DNA of 64,000 nt. It comes from Blastococcus fimeti. GTDB taxonomy: Bacteria; Actinomycetota; Actinomycetes; Mycobacteriales; Geodermatophilaceae. The position numbers were made by a program, and so were the translations under genes. Below, piece by piece: positions 62,506 through 64,000 of this stretch. A model generated the notes under the pieces. The model was not told the origin of the DNA and searched no databases. It saw only the letters and a list, made by a program, of their open reading frames with translations. Numbering within the stretch: position 1 is the first letter of the stretch; each line of letters opens with the position of its first letter. The stretch lies in contig FNAW01000001.1 of the NCBI GenBank assembly GCA_900102115.1, positions 310,001 through 374,000 of the forward strand. Reading direction: 5' to 3'.

Positions 62506-63656
62506 CCTACGTCGGGCCCGCGGCGCCTCAGGGAGGGTCCCGCCGCGGCGGCGTAGGCGTGCAGGTGCCGTTCCGCGCAGGCCTGCCAGGTGAATCCGGC
62601 GGCCCGGGCCACCGCCGCGGCGGACAGCCGGGCACGCTCCTCCGGCGCGGCGAGCAGCTCCCCCAGCCGCTGCCCGATCGACCCGGCGTCGTACCCGCTG
62701 TAGGCCACGGCGTCGCCGCCGACCTCGGGCAGCGCGAGCGACCGGGTGGTGAGCACCGGCGCCCCGCAGGCCATCGCCTCGAGCACCGGCAGCCCGAACC
62801 CCTCGGCCAGGCTCGGGTAGGCCAGCACCTCCGCGCCGCCCAGGAACCCGGCGAGCAGCTCCAGCGGCAGGTACCCCGGCCGGAGCACCTCCAGCCCGTC
62901 CGGCACGCGGGCGAGCACCTCGTCCACCCGCTCGTCCCAGCCGCGGCCGCCGGCGAGCACGAGCGCCGGCGGGTCGGGCAGCCCGGCGACGGCCTGTTGC
63001 CACCCCTCGATCAGCGCGGGCACGTTCTTGCGCGGCTCGATCGTGCCGAGGAAGCCGACGTAGCGGCCGGCGCGCAGCCCGAGGTGCCGGCGGGCCGCGG
63101 CGACCTCCTGCTCCGTCGGCACGTGGAAGCGGGCGGCGTCGACCCCGTGGTGGGCGACCTCCACCTGGCCGTGCACGCCCCGCGTCACCCGGCTCAGCTC
63201 GTCCAGCGTGGCCTGCGAGGGCACCACGCAGCGGGCCGCGCGGCGCAGCGACGCCGTCGTCCAGGCCCGGAAGAAGGTGCGCTTGACCCGCTGGTGCACC
63301 TCGGGGTGGGTGAAGAAGGTGGCGTCGTGCAGCGTGGTCACCACGGGCAGGCCCGCGGCCAGCGGCATCGTGTAGTGCGGGCAGTGCAGGACCTCGGCCC
63401 CCACCTCGCGGGCCACCCGCGGCAGACCGACCTGCTCCCAGGCCAGCCGGGCGGGCCGGCGGGCGATCGCCTCCGGCGCGGGGACGACGCGGGCGCCGGG
63501 CAGCAGCTCCCGGTAGTACGCCTCGTCGCGGTGCTGGCAGACGACGGCGAGGTCGGTGCCCAGCTCGGCCAGCGCGGGCAGCAGCTGGTCCACGTACCGC
63601 CCCACGCCGCCCCGGTCCTCGGGTACCGCCGTGGCGTCGACCAGCACGCGGGGCAT
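62502..63656 (-). CDS. Glycosyltransferase family 4
   Basis: A 384-residue GT-B enzyme. The C-terminal donor domain is shown by GTIEPRKNVPALIEGW, LVLAGGRGWDERV, LRPGYLPLELLAGFL and the E..E motif PSLAEGFGLPVLEAMACGAPV. The acceptor domain has VLHCPHYTMPLAAGLPVVTT. It could mannosylate or glycosylate a wall or lipid carrier; the sugar is unknown. It heads the GT4-wbbL-manC operon. The ATG at 63656 lies 6 nt after TAGGCT, a leaderless layout. Confidence 0.9.
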   Translation of the reverse strand: MPRVLVDATAVPEDRGGVGRYVDQLLPALAELGTDLAVVCQHRDEAYYRELLPGARVVPAPEAIARRPARLAWEQVGLPRVAREVGAEVLHCPHYTMPLAAGLPVVTTLHDATFFTHPEVHQRVKRTFFRAWTTASLRRAARCVVPSQATLDELSRVTRGVHGQVEVAHHGVDAARFHVPTEQEVAAARRHLGLRAGRYVGFLGTIEPRKNVPALIEGWQQAVAGLPDPPALVLAGGRGWDERVDEVLARVPDGLEVLRPGYLPLELLAGFLGGAEVLAYPSLAEGFGLPVLEAMACGAPVLTTRSLALPEVGGDAVAYSGYDAGSIGQRLGELLAAPEERARLSAAAVARAAGFTWQACAERHLHAYAAAAGPSLRRRGPDVG

Positions 63657-63662
63657 GGACCG

Positions 63663-63668
63663 AGCCTA
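63663..63668 (-). promoter_or_regulatory. -10 box of the GT4-wbbL-manC operon
   Basis: TAGGCT on the minus strand, 6 nt before the ATG at 63656. It lies in a 137-bp divergent gap with the acyltransferase gene. Confidence 0.4.
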
Positions 63669-63793
63669 GCCCGGCGCGCCTGCCCGCCCGTGGCGCCGGA
63701 GGCGCACCGACCGCTGTGCCACGATGGGGGTGCCCGGCCTCCGGCCCCCTTCCGTGCGAGCTGCCGCGGCCGCGCCCAGTCGAAGGACATCCC

Positions 63794-64000
63794 ATGCTGC
63801 CCCAGTCCACCGGTGACGGTGTCTCGACGACCGCCCTCGAGGACGCCGCCGCCCCTGCCGTCGGCACGCCCGCGTCCGGCGACGCGGCCACGACGAGGAA
63901 GGGCCGGCTGGAGTTCCTCGATGCGCTGCGCGGCATCGCTGCGCTGGTGGTGGCCGTGCAGCACCTCGGGGAGACCCAGTGGGTCGGCCTGCTGGGCTGG
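63794..64000 (+). CDS. Acyltransferase 3 family protein, N-terminal fragment at window end
   Basis: Sixty-nine codons are present. After a 38-residue soluble N-terminus the protein reads RLEFLDALRGIAALVVAVQH, the start of an acyltransferase 3 domain with the family's conserved Arg and His. The ATG has GAAGGACA upstream. It is divergent from the GT4 operon. The rest lies outside the window, so function beyond the family (surface glycan acylation) is not seen. Confidence 0.75.
   Translation, partial: MLPQSTGDGVSTTALEDAAAPAVGTPASGDAATTRKGRLEFLDALRGIAALVVAVQHLGETQWVGLLGW

Noticed and set aside
63715..63740. CACGAT as a -10 box for the terminal acyltransferase, also seen before fbiA and the DprE2-like gene
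   Set aside because: The first T of TAnnnT is missing and distances to the starts differ; support is too thin.

Overview
This is a very GC-rich window (by eye above 70 %) from an actinobacterium. The lineage is fixed by the markers: MtrA/MtrB/LpqB, WhiB, FbiA/FbiB (coenzyme F420), MoeZ, Rv3235-family and DUF3107/DUF3152/DUF3499 genes, and cell-wall arabinan and rhamnose genes. The gene order closely follows, from memory, the Mycobacterium tuberculosis segment from about Rv3204 to Rv3265. Gene style and the GC content suggest Geodermatophilaceae (Blastococcus, Geodermatophilus, Modestobacter); the family placement is inference.

Layout. 1-5 kb: an alkyltransferase-like protein (partial), a mycothiol-isomerase-like protein, moeZ, a membrane metzincin-like DUF3152 protein, and a divergent hydrolase/TetR pair. 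5-14 kb: DUF3107, a ferritin-like hydroxylase, a DEAD-box helicase with a beta-propeller partner, a hydrolase with an MpaB-type oxygenase, a PHP-domain gene split by an in-frame TGA, a PH-domain protein, a small membrane protein, DUF6758 and a NUDIX hydrolase. 14-19.3 kb: MaoC, then a WXG100 protein divergent from a 1390-residue FHA-FtsK/EccC-like ATPase, a minimal type VII secretion-like module. 19.3-27.5 kb: DUF6912, a wax-ester-synthase homologue with an altered active site, an orphan CpaE/CpaB pair, an HTH protein, a LysM protein, an Rv3235-family protein, and an acyltransferase fused to ankyrin repeats. 27.7-37.6 kb: secA, a PPOX flavoenzyme, a GNAT, hpf, comF and the mtrA-mtrB-lpqB operon. 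37.6-47.1 kb: ahcY, a secreted HNH nuclease, manA, glpD, DUF808, and tobH-Trm112-manB. 47.1-53.3 kb: DUF3499, a DprE2-like reductase, an inactive-looking metallopeptidase homologue, two unrecognised proteins, whiB, fbiA and fbiB. 53.3-64 kb: DUF2079, rmlA, an AftB-like arabinofuranosyltransferase, an AlkA-like glycosylase, a polytopic membrane protein, manC, wbbL, a GT4 glycosyltransferase and the start of an acyltransferase.

How the genes fit together. ManA, ManB and ManC with the TobH-like SIS protein make GDP-mannose. RmlA and WbbL make and use dTDP-rhamnose for the arabinogalactan linker, and the DprE2-like and AftB-like proteins point to arabinan synthesis. SecA, MtrAB-LpqB and the LysM protein link this to export and wall homeostasis, and FbiA/FbiB supply F420.

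Points worth a second look: the PHP gene interrupted by TGA where relatives probably carry a sense codon, with a hairpin right after it; the acyltransferase-ankyrin fusion; the stand-alone FHA-EccC/WXG100 pair; an FbiB without its nitroreductase half; a wax synthase with Pro at the catalytic His; an 86-bp palindromic element between hpf and its neighbour; and at least ten genes with a TAnnnT-type -10 box 6-10 nt before the start codon, the layout of leaderless transcripts. No tRNA, rRNA, CRISPR, insertion sequence or integrase was seen. Only one gene-free gap exceeds 300 bp (27419-27737).
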